Positions 43,414 through 52,561 of a DNA stretch of 64,000 bases are shown piece by piece. Numbering within the stretch: position 1 is the stretch's first letter; each line of letters opens with the position of its first letter. Source of the stretch: an uncultured bacterium (GTDB lineage: Bacteria > Bacillota_I > Bacilli_A > RFN20 > CAG-826). The stretch lies in the NCBI GenBank assembly GCA_949290395.1, contig CASERQ010000001.1, forward strand, positions 62,001 to 126,000, written 5' to 3'. The notes under the pieces are model-generated. The model did not search any database. It had not been told where the DNA came from and was given only the letters and a program-made list of their open reading frames with translations. The position numbers and the translations under genes were made by a program.

Positions 43414-46400
43414 CTCTAGCAAAATAGGTTGGAGAATGTGGTTAATCGTAATTTTGATTGGTCTAGCAGGTCAATTTGCATGGTCAATTGAAAATATGTA
43501 CTTAAACACATACATTGCTTATTTAAATTTTAACGCACCTGCAAATGAAAAATTTGATTACAATACTTTGATCGCTGTTACTACAGCTTTAAGTGCTATC
43601 ACTGCGACTTTAACCACCATCTTTATGGGTGGTTTAAGTGATAAACTTAGAAAAAGAAAAATATTTATTTCTCTCGGATATATTCTTTGGGGCGTAGCAA
43701 CTGCATCTTTTGGATTATTAAATGTTTATGGTGCTGTTGAAATAATTCCAATTTCAATGAGTGCAGTAACTGCAGCGATTATGGTTATTGTAATTGATTG
43801 CATAATGACTTTTTTTGGATCAACAGGAAATGATGCTGCTTTTAATTCTTATATAACTAAAAATATAAAAGATGAAAATAGAGGTAAAGTTGAAGGAGTA
43901 TTAGGAATTTTACCTCTAGTTGCGATGCTTATAATTTTTGTAGGACTCAATGGACTTACAACTGAAGCTAGCGGAAATAGATGGGACTTATTCTTTTATA
44001 TAGTTGGTGGAATCGTTCTTTTGGTTGGCGTTTTTTCAATTTTCTTATTACCAAAAGAAAAGAAAGAAGAAAAAGTTAAAGAAAAATATTTTTCTTTATT
44101 ACTTGAAGGATTCAAAGTAAAAACAATAAAAGAAAATAAACTTCTTTATATCGCTTTGATTGCTTACTTTATTTTCAATATTTCAGTACAAATTTATTTT
44201 CCATATTTGATGATTTATGTTGAAAGAACATGTGAAATTTCAAATGTTGGTGACTCTTTCATCACACCTTTTGCTATAGTTATGGCGGTCGCTTTGCTCG
44301 TTGGAAGTGTATTAAGCGTATTAATTGGCTTTAGAGCTGATAAAAAAGGAAAATTATCAATGTTAGTTCCAACTTTATTTATTACTGGAGTTGGACTCTT
44401 TATGATGTTTTTCTGTCCAATGGTGCCGGAAGGAGTTGGAAGAATAATTTATACTGCAATAAGTGGACTTATAATGATTTTAGGTTATGTAAGTTTCCCT
44501 GCAATTTTAAATTCCTTAATTAGAAGTTATATTCCTGAAGGGAAAGAAGGAATTTTCATGGGCATCAGAATGATATTTGTTGTTGCTCTTCCAATGTGTA
44601 TTGGCCCATTCATTGGTAGCGCATTAAATAATGCTTATGGTGAAATTTATTATGATCAATTTAATGTAGCCAATCCTCTTCCTTCAAATTATGGATATTT
44701 AGTTGGATTAATTGTTTTACTTTTAGTGTTAATTCCAATTTACTTTTTAATCAAGTATTCTAAAAAAACTCCGCAAAACAAAGGTTTTTTAGTAAAAGAT
44801 TTGTTGGAAAAGCAAAATAAAACATATGAAGAAAATGTAGAAAACTTTACTCTTTATCCTCGTCCAAATTTAGTTCGTGATTCATTTGTTAACTTGAATG
44901 GGGAATGGGATTTAAAGATTGTAAAGGAAGGAGACGTTGAAAAAGAATTTGATAAAAAAATAATCGTTCCGTATCCTTTAGAAGCTCCTTCTTCAAAAAT
45001 TAACCATCTTTTAGAAGTCGATGAAACTGCGGTTTATAAAAGAAGCTTCAATATTCAAAATCTATCTAAAGACAAAAAATATATTTTACATTTAGATGGC
45101 GTGGATCAAGTTTTTGAGCTTTATATTAATGGTGAATTTGTTGTTTCAGGTGATTCACCATACGCTAAAAATTCAATCGATATTACTGATTTTATTAAAG
45201 AAGAAAACGAAATTGTAGTTAAAGTAAGAGACTTTACAGACGCATCTTTTTACTCTAGAGGAAAACAAACTTTAAAACCATTTGGATGTTTTTATTCTTC
45301 AAGTAGTGGAATTTATAAAAATGTTTGGTTAGAAGAAGTTCCAAACGTATACATAAAAGATGTTAAGTTTAATATTTACTTTGATGAAAATGAAGTCGGT
45401 GTGTTAATTAAAACTAATAATGAAGTACAAGAAGAAGTTAATTTAACAATTGAAAACAAAATTTTTAAAGTTTTAACAAATAAGGAAAGAAGAATCAAAT
45501 TAGAAAATCCAAAATCTTGGAGCTATAAAGAACCCTATCTTTATGATGTTTCAATAAATTATAAAGAGGATAAAGTAAAAACGTATTTCGGCTTTAGAAA
45601 AATCGAAGTAAAAGAAGTTAATGGCAAAAATGCAATTTGTTTAAATAACAACGAAGTTATTTTAAATGGGCTTTTAGATCAAGGTTATTATTATCCAAAT
45701 TCTTTAACACCATCAAGTTATGAAGATTATAAAAAAGATATTCTTAATCTAAAAAATCTAGGTTTTAATACAATTAGAAAGCATATTAAAACTGAAATGG
45801 ATTATTTTTATTATCTTTGTGACAAACTTGGAATGCTTGTTATTCAAGATATACCATGCGGTGGTTATAAATATGAATTCTGGAATACCGCTTTTCCTCG
45901 TTTTAACATTAAGCTTTTTAATAAATTAAGTTTATTAAATGAAAAGAAACTTGGAAGAAAAGATGAAGAAAGTAAAAACAAATATAAAAAAGAACTAGTT
46001 CAAATTATTGATGAACTTTATAACTATCCTTCAATAATTTGCTACACATTATTTAATGAAGGATGGGGAGAATTTGATCCTGATAATATTTATGAACTAG
46101 CTAAAAAATGCGATAACTCTCGTATTTATGATTCAACAAGTGGTTGGTATATAGGAAACAAAAGAGATCTTTATTCAATTCACGCCTATATTTTCCAAGC
46201 AAGAAAAAGAAAGGATAAAGCTTTAAATAAACCTTACATTCTTTCTGAATGTGGTGGTGCTGGATTAAAAGTAAATGGCCATTCTTTGTTCCCTGGATTT
46301 TTCTCTCATTCTTTATCTTTGTCCACTAAGGGTTTAACAAAAAGATATAAAAAACTTTACACCAAACTTATTAAAGAAATAGAAGCTGGAAGATTGAAAG

Positions 46401-46534
46401 GCATTATTTATACTGAACTTTCAGATTGTGAAACAGAATATAATGGAATTTACACTTTTGATAGAGAAGTGTTGAAAATTGACGAAAAAACTATCAAAGA
46501 TTTAAATGAAAAGATAGAAAAGTTTAATAATTAA
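43394..46534 (+). CDS. MFS sugar transporter fused to GH2-family glycosidase
   Basis: 1046 residues in one open frame. Residues ~13-455 are a 12-helix MFS transporter related to sugar/cation symporters (MGGLSDKLRKRK between helices 2 and 3; FRADKKGKL in the second half). After a ~30-residue charged linker, residues ~485-1040 are a glycoside hydrolase family 2 protein: jelly-roll start (YPRPNLVRDSFVNLNGEWDL), Ig-like domain, then TIM barrel with acid/base Glu889 in LFNEGWGE and nucleophile Glu952 in ILSECGGAG. A beta-glucuronidase or beta-galactosidase-type activity is likely. With 12 helices the C-terminus faces the cytoplasm, so import and hydrolysis would occur on one polypeptide. Last gene of the operon; ends one base before convergent rsmI. 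Confidence 0.9.
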   Translation: MKTIKNNSSKIGWRMWLIVILIGLAGQFAWSIENMYLNTYIAYLNFNAPANEKFDYNTLIAVTTALSAITATLTTIFMGGLSDKLRKRKIFISLGYILWGVATASFGLLNVYGAVEIIPISMSAVTAAIMVIVIDCIMTFFGSTGNDAAFNSYITKNIKDENRGKVEGVLGILPLVAMLIIFVGLNGLTTEASGNRWDLFFYIVGGIVLLVGVFSIFLLPKEKKEEKVKEKYFSLLLEGFKVKTIKENKLLYIALIAYFIFNISVQIYFPYLMIYVERTCEISNVGDSFITPFAIVMAVALLVGSVLSVLIGFRADKKGKLSMLVPTLFITGVGLFMMFFCPMVPEGVGRIIYTAISGLIMILGYVSFPAILNSLIRSYIPEGKEGIFMGIRMIFVVALPMCIGPFIGSALNNAYGEIYYDQFNVANPLPSNYGYLVGLIVLLLVLIPIYFLIKYSKKTPQNKGFLVKDLLEKQNKTYEENVENFTLYPRPNLVRDSFVNLNGEWDLKIVKEGDVEKEFDKKIIVPYPLEAPSSKINHLLEVDETAVYKRSFNIQNLSKDKKYILHLDGVDQVFELYINGEFVVSGDSPYAKNSIDITDFIKEENEIVVKVRDFTDASFYSRGKQTLKPFGCFYSSSSGIYKNVWLEEVPNVYIKDVKFNIYFDENEVGVLIKTNNEVQEEVNLTIENKIFKVLTNKERRIKLENPKSWSYKEPYLYDVSINYKEDKVKTYFGFRKIEVKEVNGKNAICLNNNEVILNGLLDQGYYYPNSLTPSSYEDYKKDILNLKNLGFNTIRKHIKTEMDYFYYLCDKLGMLVIQDIPCGGYKYEFWNTAFPRFNIKLFNKLSLLNEKKLGRKDEESKNKYKKELVQIIDELYNYPSIICYTLFNEGWGEFDPDNIYELAKKCDNSRIYDSTSGWYIGNKRDLYSIHAYIFQARKRKDKALNKPYILSECGGAGLKVNGHSLFPGFFSHSLSLSTKGLTKRYKKLYTKLIKEIEAGRLKGIIYTELSDCETEYNGIYTFDREVLKIDEKTIKDLNEKIEKFNN

Positions 46535-47353
46535 CTATTTAATTAATTCTTTATAAATTTGGTTTTTATTTAATTTAAATAAGGTTGCTAAAATAGCGGA
46601 TGCGTCTTTTTTAGAATATCCTAATTTTTCTAATTCTTTAGCTTTCTGTAAGATTTCGTTATCAATTTTATTATCTTCATTTAAGGTTTTGTTACCCTCT
46701 AAAACAAGCACTAACTCACCCTTATATTCTCTAGGATTTTCAGCTAATTCTTTTAAAGATGAGCGAATAAATTCTTCATACATTTTTGTTAGTTCTCGAA
46801 CAATAACAATTTTTCTATCGCCTAAAACTTTATATAAGGACGCGATAGTTTCGTTGATTCTATGAGGAGCTTCATAAAGGATAATTGTATATGGAAAATT
46901 TAAAAACCCTGCAATTTCAGCTTCTTTTTTATTAGTTTTAGAATCTAGGAAACCATAAAACAAAAAATGATCGGTGTCTAAACCACTACCAACAAGAGCT
47001 AAAAGTGCCGCGTTAGGACCACTTAAAGGAACAACCTTAATATTATTTTTTATGCACTCTTTAACAAGCAAAAATCCTGGGTCACTAATACATGGGAAAC
47101 CAGCATCACTCATGTATGCGCAGTCTTCGCCATTAAGAACTCTCGCAATTATTTTTTCGCTTTCATTTTTTTCGTTATGTTCGTGACAAGAGACACAACT
47201 TTTTTTGATGCCAATTAAACTTAAAAGTTTTTGGGTGTTTCTAGTATCTTCACACGCGATAAAAGAAACAGAAGAAAGAGTCTCTTTTATTCGAGGAGAT
47301 ACTTCTGAAAGATTACCAATTGGAGAAGGAACAAGGAATAAAGTGTTAGCCAT
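46535..47353 (-). CDS. rsmI: 16S rRNA (cytidine1402-2'-O)-methyltransferase
   Basis: 272 residues with the SAM-binding LFLVPSPIGNLSEVSPRI start, CEDTRNTQKLL, YMSDAGFPCISDPGF and SGPNAALLALVGSG. RsmI methylates the ribose of C1402 in the decoding centre. It is the last gene of the dnaX-rsmI block and overlaps ricT by eight bases. Its stop is directly adjacent to the stop of the convergent MFS-GH2 gene, with no space for a terminator. Confidence 0.96.
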   Translation of the reverse strand: MANTLFLVPSPIGNLSEVSPRIKETLSSVSFIACEDTRNTQKLLSLIGIKKSCVSCHEHNEKNESEKIIARVLNGEDCAYMSDAGFPCISDPGFLLVKECIKNNIKVVPLSGPNAALLALVGSGLDTDHFLFYGFLDSKTNKKEAEIAGFLNFPYTIILYEAPHRINETIASLYKVLGDRKIVIVRELTKMYEEFIRSSLKELAENPREYKGELVLVLEGNKTLNEDNKIDNEILQKAKELEKLGYSKKDASAILATLFKLNKNQIYKELIK

Positions 47354-48212
47354 TTGCTTTTTGGTTTTTATTTTCCTTCTTTGGAGGGAATTTTCCGCTT
47401 TGTTTTATGTATTTTTGAACTTCGTTAAGTGGTAAAAATTCAACTGTGTCAGGACTTACACATTTAACGATTTTTGTCATAACGTTATAACTTGAAACTT
47501 TAAATTCAGCGTCTTGATATTTAAAAGTTGTATTAATTGGTGGGAATTCTTTTTTAATTTCGGTATATAAATCATCTTCGTACTTTAAGCAACACATTAA
47601 TTTGCCACAAACACCACTAAGTTTAGGAATATTAATTGTTAACATTTGGTTTTTAGCTTTATTTAAAGAGATACCTTCTTGATTTGAGTACATATAGGCG
47701 CAACAAAGTGGTAAACCACAAACTCCATACCCGCCAACTAGCATCGCTCTTTCTCTAGCTGTAATTTGTCTTAATTCAATTCTACATCTTAAAAGAGTAG
47801 CGAGTTTTTTAAGAAGTTCTCTAAAATCAATACGTGCTTCGCTAAAGTATGTAAAAAGAATTTTTTCTTTATCAAGAGTATATTCGCTTCTAATTAAACG
47901 CATATCAAGATTTAATTCTTCAGTTAGCTGGTTAAAAATTGTACCGGCCTTATTTGCAGCTTCTTTGTTGTTTATAAATGCTTCAAGCTCTTTTTTGCTT
48001 GCTAAACCAATAATTGGTTTAATTTCTTTATCAAATTTCATCTCTTCAAGACGTTGAGGAGAAGTAACGACTTTTCCAATTTCTTTTCCAACGACTGTTT
48101 CGACAACAACAAAATCACCGATTTTAATTTTTGGGTCCTCGGTTTTAAAGTAATAACTCTTTTTTGAGTCTTCAAATCTAACGCTTATGCAATATTCCAT
48201 ACTAGTTTTCAA
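47346..48212 (-). CDS. ricT: PSP1-domain protein RicT (YaaT)
   Basis: 288 residues. Cysteines GVCGLPLCC and GVCGKLMCCLKYE are those of the YaaT/RicT family, which in Bacillus forms the RicA-RicF-RicT complex with iron-sulphur clusters and helps RNase Y mature mRNAs. I take the TTG at 48212, five bases after AGGA; a later ATG at 48200 is also possible. The start overlaps holB by 11 bases, the usual Firmicutes holB-yaaT order. ricA/ricF are not in the window. Confidence 0.92.
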   Translation of the reverse strand: MKTSMEYCISVRFEDSKKSYYFKTEDPKIKIGDFVVVETVVGKEIGKVVTSPQRLEEMKFDKEIKPIIGLASKKELEAFINNKEAANKAGTIFNQLTEELNLDMRLIRSEYTLDKEKILFTYFSEARIDFRELLKKLATLLRCRIELRQITARERAMLVGGYGVCGLPLCCAYMYSNQEGISLNKAKNQMLTINIPKLSGVCGKLMCCLKYEDDLYTEIKKEFPPINTTFKYQDAEFKVSSYNVMTKIVKCVSPDTVEFLPLNEVQKYIKQSGKFPPKKENKNQKANG

Positions 48213-49173
48213 ATATATCCTTAATTGTTTTGTAAGTTAATAGGCTAAAGTTAAGATTATAATTAATTTCATTTCTTGCGTTCATTAAGATTAGCACTTT
48301 ATCTTCAAGATCATTTATCCTAACTAACTTAAATAGTATTTTATCATAATTTTGAAGGTAAGATTGTTCTTTAAATTTAATTTTTAAAGCTTCTTTAAAA
48401 AAGATGATTAATAAATCGTAAAATTCTCTATACTCTGTTTTATCTTTAAGTGATTTAAAAATTGTATTTAATAGATAAGTTAAAAGAAGTGGGTAGGTAT
48501 CGCTAAGATCTAAAAGATTTATTCCTAAACCAATAATCTTTTTAAGTTTAGTGTTGTTTTCGTTTTCTTTAATAAGTTCAGGATTATTGAAGAAGAAAGA
48601 TAATATTTGAGCATCTTCCTCTTTGACGCCTAAAGAGATGGCATTATCTATTAAATCTTGTTGTGGTAAAAGGGAAAAGTGGACAGTTTGAACTCTACTT
48701 ATGATAGTTGGTAAAAGTGATTTTTCGTTTTCTGTTGTTAAAATAGCGTAAGTATCTTTTAATGGTTCTTCTAAAAATTTAAGAAGAGCATTAGTTGCAT
48801 CAAGCGATAAGTTTTCAACAAGATTAATAATATAAACTTTCTTAGAACTTTTTTCAGATCCGGTCTTAGAAAAATCAAATTCAAGATTTCTTATTTCATC
48901 AATTTTAATTGAACGTGTTTTTGTATCAAAAACTCGCAAATCGACGTAATTTTCATCAAAAACTCTTTTAAAAATCAAAGAATCTTGATCAATAAAAGTA
49001 GAAGTTGAATCATCTATAATACTTGCTGCTAAAAACTTCGCAATGTTTAAAAGTGGAGTTCCTTTTTCTCCAACAAGAAGATAAGCATGAAAAATCTTAT
49101 TACTTTTTAAAGCGTTTTCGAAAATATGATATGGGATTTCTTGATATGTTTTTAAATAGTTAACGTAATCCAT
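48202..49173 (-). CDS. holB: DNA polymerase III delta prime subunit
   Basis: 323-residue clamp-loader subunit. AAA+-like start IFHAYLLVGEKGTPLLNIAKFLAAS has a degenerate Walker A (no GKT), as expected for the non-hydrolysing delta prime, and the conserved LLKFLEEPLKDTYAILTTENEKSLLPTIISRVQ sensor region. It lies between tmk (14-base overlap) and ricT (11-base overlap). Confidence 0.93.
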   Translation of the reverse strand: MDYVNYLKTYQEIPYHIFENALKSNKIFHAYLLVGEKGTPLLNIAKFLAASIIDDSTSTFIDQDSLIFKRVFDENYVDLRVFDTKTRSIKIDEIRNLEFDFSKTGSEKSSKKVYIINLVENLSLDATNALLKFLEEPLKDTYAILTTENEKSLLPTIISRVQTVHFSLLPQQDLIDNAISLGVKEEDAQILSFFFNNPELIKENENNTKLKKIIGLGINLLDLSDTYPLLLTYLLNTIFKSLKDKTEYREFYDLLIIFFKEALKIKFKEQSYLQNYDKILFKLVRINDLEDKVLILMNARNEINYNLNFSLLTYKTIKDIFEN

Positions 49174-49795
49174 CTAATTTTGTTTTGATAACTTTATAAG
49201 CAGCTTCAATGACCTCTTCAAGAGGTTTAGAAGCATCAATAATTACTGTTCGCTCTTTATAAGTTTTAACGATGTCTTTAAATGCATTATAAACTTTTTC
49301 GTGGAAGTTTTCGTTTTCATTATCAAGTCTATCAGCAACACGTTTTTTGTCGTGGCTTACTCTTGATAGACCAATTTCGGGGGAAACATCAAAGAAAAGT
49401 GTTAAATCAGGGTAAGTATTTTCGGTCGCAAAAAGATTAATGTTTAAAACGTTTTCAATTCCTAAATTTCTGCCACCACCTTGGTAAGCTAAACTAGAAT
49501 CCAAAAAGCGGTCACATAAAACAATTTTTCCTTCTTTTAAAGCTGGCCAAATTTTTTCAACAAGATGTTGTCTTCTTGAAGCAGCATAAAGAAGGGCTTC
49601 GGTTCTTGCATCAATTGCTTGGTTAGAATTATCTAAAATGATATCTCTAATTTTCTCAGCAATAGGAGTACCGCCTGGTTCTCTAGTAAGAACGATGTCG
49701 TAGCCATCGCTTGATAATTTTTCATAAACTTTTTTGATAACAGTGGACTTTCCGCTGCCATCAGGACCTTCAAACGTAATAAACATCTCTTTCAC
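49160..49795 (-). CDS. tmk: Thymidylate kinase
   Basis: 211 residues. Phosphorylates dTMP to dTDP. P-loop FEGPDGSGKST, the DR(F/Y) motif CDRFLDSSLAYQGGGR and LTREPGGTPIAEKIR are present. It follows recR by one base and overlaps holB, in the common Firmicutes recR-tmk-holB series. Confidence 0.97.
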   Translation of the reverse strand: MKEMFITFEGPDGSGKSTVIKKVYEKLSSDGYDIVLTREPGGTPIAEKIRDIILDNSNQAIDARTEALLYAASRRQHLVEKIWPALKEGKIVLCDRFLDSSLAYQGGGRNLGIENVLNINLFATENTYPDLTLFFDVSPEIGLSRVSHDKKRVADRLDNENENFHEKVYNAFKDIVKTYKERTVIIDASKPLEEVIEAAYKVIKTKLDGLR

Positions 49796-49796
49796 C

Positions 49797-50396
49797 TCAT
49801 TTTATTTTGGTTCTGCCTTTCAAGGCTTTATCTAAAGTTAAGGAATCAATATATTCAAATGAAGCGCCAATTGGCATTCCATATGCAAGTCGTGTGATAT
49901 TAAGATTAAATTCACTCATAATTTTAGAAAGATATAAAGCTGTAATTTCACCTTCTGGAGTAGCGCTAGTTGCAATAATTAATTCTTTAATGTTTTCTTT
50001 AACAATTCTTTCTTTGAGCTTATCAATTGAAAGAGTCTCAGGAGTTATATTTTTGCTTGGGTTAATCAAGCCACCTAAAACATGATATACCCCATTATAA
50101 TTTCCAATTTTTTCAAAAGGTAAAATATCTTTAGATTGAGCGACGACGATACATTCTTCATGATTACGATCTTCAGAAGAACATATTGAACATTTTTCTT
50201 CATCCGTTAAAATTCCACAAACAGGGCAAGGATGGATTTTTTCTTTAACTTCCTCAATACGTTTTATCAAAAGATCGACATCGTTTTCGTCCATATCTAA
50301 AAGAGCGTATGCCATACGCTCTGCTGTTTTTTCTCCAATTGATGGAAAAAGCGAAAAGGAATCCGCAAGTTGTTCAACAGCTTTTAAATCTTTCAT
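49797..50396 (-). CDS. recR: Recombination protein RecR
   Basis: 199 residues. Helix-hairpin-helix start (LFPSIGEKTAERMAYALL), a four-cysteine zinc finger (CPVCGILTDEEKCSIC) and a Toprim domain (CIVVAQSKDILPFEKI, then VYHVLGGLINPSKNITPE). RecR joins RecF and RecO in loading RecA at gaps. It sits directly after ebfC (three-base gap). Confidence 0.97.
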   Translation of the reverse strand: MKDLKAVEQLADSFSLFPSIGEKTAERMAYALLDMDENDVDLLIKRIEEVKEKIHPCPVCGILTDEEKCSICSSEDRNHEECIVVAQSKDILPFEKIGNYNGVYHVLGGLINPSKNITPETLSIDKLKERIVKENIKELIIATSATPEGEITALYLSKIMSEFNLNITRLAYGMPIGASFEYIDSLTLDKALKGRTKIK

Positions 50397-50399
50397 TTT

Positions 50400-50705
50400 T
50401 TAAAATGGGAATCCACCTTTACGGTTAGCTTGTTGAAATTTATCGGCTAATTCTTCTTCGGCGTCGTTGATTTGATCTTTGCAGCCGTTATAAGCGATCT
50501 TAATCATTTCAACTAAGTCTTCTTTTTCTTTTAAAAGTTCATCGTCAAGAATTTCAACATCAATCATCTCAAGATTGCCTTTTAAAGTAACTTTAATTGC
50601 TCCATTAGCAGTATAAGAAAATTCTTTTTCTTCTAATAGTTTATGTTCTTTTTCATATTGTCTTTGAAGTTTTTGCATGGCTTGGACCATTTGTTGCATA
50701 TTCAT
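50400..50705 (-). CDS. ebfC: Nucleoid-associated protein EbfC/YaaK
   Basis: 101 residues of the YbaB/EbfC family, a small dimeric DNA-binding protein. Start MNMQQMVQAMQKLQRQYEKE, then GAIKVTLKGNLEMIDVEI and a C-terminal ANRKGGFPF. It is found between dnaX and recR in almost all bacteria. AAGGAGAT lies upstream of ATG; 14 bases separate it from dnaX. Confidence 0.95.
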   Translation of the reverse strand: MNMQQMVQAMQKLQRQYEKEHKLLEEKEFSYTANGAIKVTLKGNLEMIDVEILDDELLKEKEDLVEMIKIAYNGCKDQINDAEEELADKFQQANRKGGFPF

Positions 50706-50719
50706 AAATTAATATCTCC

Positions 50720-52405
50720 TTAAAATATTTTTTTATCTTCAACATCGCCTTTTTTAGGAAGGTGGTTAAGTTCTTCCAAGTTACGATATTTTTTAATTAA
50801 TTCAGTAGATTCATCTCTATTTAAAGCATATAAACAAACTTTTCTGCCAAGAATACGCTTTACAAGATGAGATAATCCTTCTTGGTTTTGAATAATGTTA
50901 ATCTTTTTCGCTGTTGTTTTATAGTCACAAAGAAGAATTAAATTAAAGTTTGTGACTATATAAGGGCGGGAATCAAGAAGTAAAGAAGCGTAAGACCCAT
51001 CATTTGGATCATTGATTAATTGAGACAAAGCACTCCATTTATTTAGGAGAACTTTTCGTTCTTCTTTATTAGAGATAATTGTAAGTTCAATTAATTGATC
51101 TTGAGAAATCTCTCTTGTCTCACCTTCATTAACAAGGGTTGAAAATTCAACTGTTGAAGGTTTAAGTTTTGGAGGTACAATATCTTGTTTTTGTGGCTCT
51201 GGTTCAACCTTCTTTTCAACAAAAAAAGTAGGTTTTGCAGACTTTTCATGAGAAACTTCAATGTTTTGTGCTTTAATTTCAGGTTGTTTATCGACAACAA
51301 TTTCTCTATTAACACTTGGCTTGGCATCGTCAACAAAGCTAAGCATTTTTAGTAAATAAATCTCAAATAAGAAATTTGGATCACTTGTTGTTTTAAATTC
51401 GTTTTGACACTTTAATAAAAGATCAATATAGGAAGCAAGTTCGTTTTCACTAAACTTAAGCATTATTTCTTTCGCATCCTCTTCTTTAGAAGAAGTGATT
51501 AAATTTTTATCTCTTGTTTTTGAATAAACTAAGCCGTCTTTTAATAAAGCAAGAAGTTCACGAACAAGGCGAGGAAGATCAATGTTTCTACTTAAAAATT
51601 CTTCATAAGTCTTTAAAACTTTTAAACTGTTACGTGATTTAATGTCTTCAAGTAATCTGATTTTTTCACTACTAGAAATTAAACCAAACATTTTAATCAC
51701 GTCTTTTTCTTCTATATTTTGACCAGCATAAGAAATAACTTGGTCAAGTATGGATAGAGAATCACGCGCGCCACCATTTGATAATTCAACAATCAAATTT
51801 AATGCATCATTTGAACACATTACGCCTTCATTTTTTAAGACTCTAACGAGAAGGTTTTTAAGTTCCGAATCAGAGATTTTTTTAAATTCATATCTTTGAC
51901 AACGACTTAAAATTGTTGGAAGTAATTTATAAGGTTCAGTTGTACATAAAATAAAGATTACATAACTTGGTGGTTCTTCTAATGTTTTTAAAAGTGCATT
52001 AAAAGCGTTGTTGGTCATCATATGGACTTCATCAATAATATAGATTTTATATCTACTTTGAATTGGTGCATATTTTACTTTTTCAATAAGTTCTCTAACT
52101 TCATCGACTCCACTATTACTAGCTGCGTCAATTTCAATAACATCTGGGTGAGAACCTTCATTTATTGCATTACAACTAGGACAATCGTTACAAATTTCTC
52201 CAATTCCATGTTCGCAATTTAAGGCTTTAGCAAAAAGTCTAGCAACACTTGTTTTACCGGTTCCTCTTGGGCCACTAAATAAGTAAGCATGAGAAATCTT
52301 TTGAAGTTTTAAGGCGTTCATCAAAGTTTGCTTAACTGCATCTTGACCAACAAGTTCTTCAAAATTTTTACTTCTATATTTTCTGTAAAGAGCTAAATAA
52401 GACAT
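50720..52405 (-). CDS. dnaX: DNA polymerase III gamma/tau subunit
   Basis: 561-residue clamp-loader motor. N-terminal AAA+ module: YRSKNFEELVGQDAVKQTL, Walker A GPRGTGKTS, a four-cysteine zinc finger (CEHGIGEICNDCPSC), Walker B YIIDEVHMM and LKTLEEPPSYVIFIL. The C-terminal third is variable (Lys/Pro-rich linker) and would be the tau part. On the minus strand TATAAT (52427-52422) starts a transcript with a leader of about 10 bases and no ribosome site. It is first in the dnaX-ebfC-recR-tmk-holB-ricT-rsmI unit. Confidence 0.96.
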   Translation of the reverse strand: MSYLALYRKYRSKNFEELVGQDAVKQTLMNALKLQKISHAYLFSGPRGTGKTSVARLFAKALNCEHGIGEICNDCPSCNAINEGSHPDVIEIDAASNSGVDEVRELIEKVKYAPIQSRYKIYIIDEVHMMTNNAFNALLKTLEEPPSYVIFILCTTEPYKLLPTILSRCQRYEFKKISDSELKNLLVRVLKNEGVMCSNDALNLIVELSNGGARDSLSILDQVISYAGQNIEEKDVIKMFGLISSSEKIRLLEDIKSRNSLKVLKTYEEFLSRNIDLPRLVRELLALLKDGLVYSKTRDKNLITSSKEEDAKEIMLKFSENELASYIDLLLKCQNEFKTTSDPNFLFEIYLLKMLSFVDDAKPSVNREIVVDKQPEIKAQNIEVSHEKSAKPTFFVEKKVEPEPQKQDIVPPKLKPSTVEFSTLVNEGETREISQDQLIELTIISNKEERKVLLNKWSALSQLINDPNDGSYASLLLDSRPYIVTNFNLILLCDYKTTAKKINIIQNQEGLSHLVKRILGRKVCLYALNRDESTELIKKYRNLEELNHLPKKGDVEDKKIF

Positions 52406-52561
52406 AAATTAACCAATATTTATTATACACATTAAAGCACACTTTAAATAATCTTAATTCTCATAAACTTATATTACTTTTTTGATAAGAGGAGTTTATT
52501 AAAAATAGAAAGCACTAAAAAAATATAATAAAATTATGAATTGGAAGAAGAAGGTCGAGCT

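Noticed and set aside
51225-51240. T-run in dnaX as a programmed slippage site for gamma versus tau
   Set aside because: On the coding strand it is CTTTTTTTG without a downstream hairpin or nearby alternative stop that would give a sensible gamma product.
52406-52540. SRP RNA or tRNA upstream of dnaX
   Set aside because: The gap holds only AT-rich promoter-like sequence; no paired arms of either RNA are visible.
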